From the NCBI GenBank assembly GCA_002825515.1, contig PJET01000142.1, forward strand, positions 1-15,028: DNA of 15,028 nt, given 5' to 3'. The translations under genes and the position numbers were made by a program. This document shows, piece after piece, positions 14,540 through 15,028 of the stretch. The stretch is from Candidatus Thorarchaeota archaeon MP11T_1. Lineage in GTDB: Archaea; Asgardarchaeota; Thorarchaeia; Thorarchaeales; Thorarchaeaceae. How positions within the stretch are numbered: the first letter of the stretch is position 1; every line of letters starts with the position of its first letter. The notes beneath the pieces are model-generated. The model searched no databases. It had not been told where the DNA came from and worked only from the letters and a program-made list of their open reading frames with translations.

Positions 14540-15010
14540 ATGTTCAGATACCTTCGATATCCTACCAAGCAACAAGGGCTCATCTGGCTTAGACGTCGCC
14601 AGAGGGAGAAACCCTCAGAGATAGCCAAGGATCTGAAGGTATCGCGACCATTTGTCACCATGGCTCAAAAGACAGCTGAGGAACGAATCCTCAAACTTCT
14701 TCAGCATACAGCATCAGTCAATCGAGTACAGATACAACGTCTCAGCACATATTATGGCATTGCAAAAGGATATTGTGCTGCTTACGATACAGACACCTAC
14801 ATCTTCTATTCTCCAAAGATCGGTCTTCAAATTTGGTATGAGCACGAGCGAGCTTGTGGCTCTTGCGAAATGGAGGACCAATGCCTTAGGACTCTTCAAA
14901 CACTGGCAGAGGAGTGGGAGATCCCTCTTCCAAATGATAGACCTCCAACAGAGCTCGGCGTTTACCTAGTTTATACAATTGGGAGTCGTCTGAAGTGGAA
15001 TCAGAAATAA
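14540..15010 (+). CDS. Small HTH protein with C-terminal Cys cluster (Tfx/sigma-region-4-like helix-turn-helix)
   Basis: 156 residues from ATG 14540; the ribosome binding site is weak (AAGG about 10 bases upstream), so the transcript may be short-leadered. Residues about 12-50 (GLIWLRRR...EKPSEIAKDLKVSRPFVTMAQKTAEERI) form a helix-turn-helix of the kind seen in archaeal Tfx-type regulators and sigma region 4-like proteins. The middle part is predicted strand-rich, and Cys79, Cys106, Cys109 and Cys115 (CGSCEMEDQC) may form a metal site. I do not recognise the C-terminal domain. A two-copy 23-base direct repeat with four GTTAA cores lies just before the start and may be its own operator. Its upstream neighbour is the long gap described separately; no downstream gene is visible. 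Confidence 0.7.
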   Translation: MFRYLRYPTKQQGLIWLRRRQREKPSEIAKDLKVSRPFVTMAQKTAEERILKLLQHTASVNRVQIQRLSTYYGIAKGYCAAYDTDTYIFYSPKIGLQIWYEHERACGSCEMEDQCLRTLQTLAEEWEIPLPNDRPPTELGVYLVYTIGSRLKWNQK

Positions 15011-15028
15011 TAAGTAGATTAAGAATTT

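Noticed and set aside
1..15028. CRISPR array, transposase or phage genes
   Set aside because: No regularly spaced repeats and no transposase, integrase or phage-like protein seen on either strand.

Overview
The window looks archaeal. TATA-like octamers (TATAAAAC twice) sit 20-30 bases ahead of the likely transcript starts, several genes use GTG or TTG starts behind GGAGG-type ribosome binding sites, secreted proteins end in a Thr/Pro-rich stalk plus one C-terminal membrane anchor, and there is a corrinoid methyltransferase related to methanogen MtmB. I would guess an uncultured, heterotrophic archaeon, possibly of the Asgard/Thorarchaeia type, but no marker gene here fixes the lineage.

Layout. 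1-670 (minus): 5' part of an M28-family metallopeptidase with a PA domain, cut by the window edge. 879-1865 (plus): membrane-anchored class-I-glutamine-amidotransferase-like (BPL_N-like) protein. 2008-8743 (plus): a complete peptide/nickel-type ABC importer: anchored solute-binding protein, a single-chain DppB-DppC permease fusion, and DppD and DppF ATPases. 8887-10918 (plus): a corrinoid protein followed by an MtmB-family methyltransferase that has Met where MtmB has pyrrolysine. 10940-12052 (minus, convergent): a ribbon-helix-helix regulator with a large C-terminal domain. 12219-13810 (plus): a CE4/NodB-fold deacetylase and a short-chain dehydrogenase, 2 bases apart. 13811-14539: 729 bases without a convincing large gene, holding a small ORF, several hairpins and a tandem repeat. 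14540-15010 (plus): a small HTH protein with a Cys cluster.

The most interesting signal is non-coding. The hexamer TGTTCA (or TGAACA, with TGTTCG variants) is strongly concentrated in the gaps before the amidotransferase-like gene, the binding protein, the permease, the corrinoid protein and the RHH regulator. Neighbouring copies are 10, 20-21 or 30-32 bases apart, so they fall on one face of the helix. This looks like a shared operator that ties peptide or amine uptake, corrinoid methyl transfer and the regulator into one local regulon; the RHH protein is the obvious candidate to bind it. Working model (inference): the ABC system imports a peptide or N-methylated compound, the M28 peptidase acts on related substrates, and the corrinoid/methyltransferase pair takes methyl groups from a substrate other than monomethylamine. 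The corrinoid reductive activator (RamA-type) and the second methyltransferase (MtbA-type) are not in the window.
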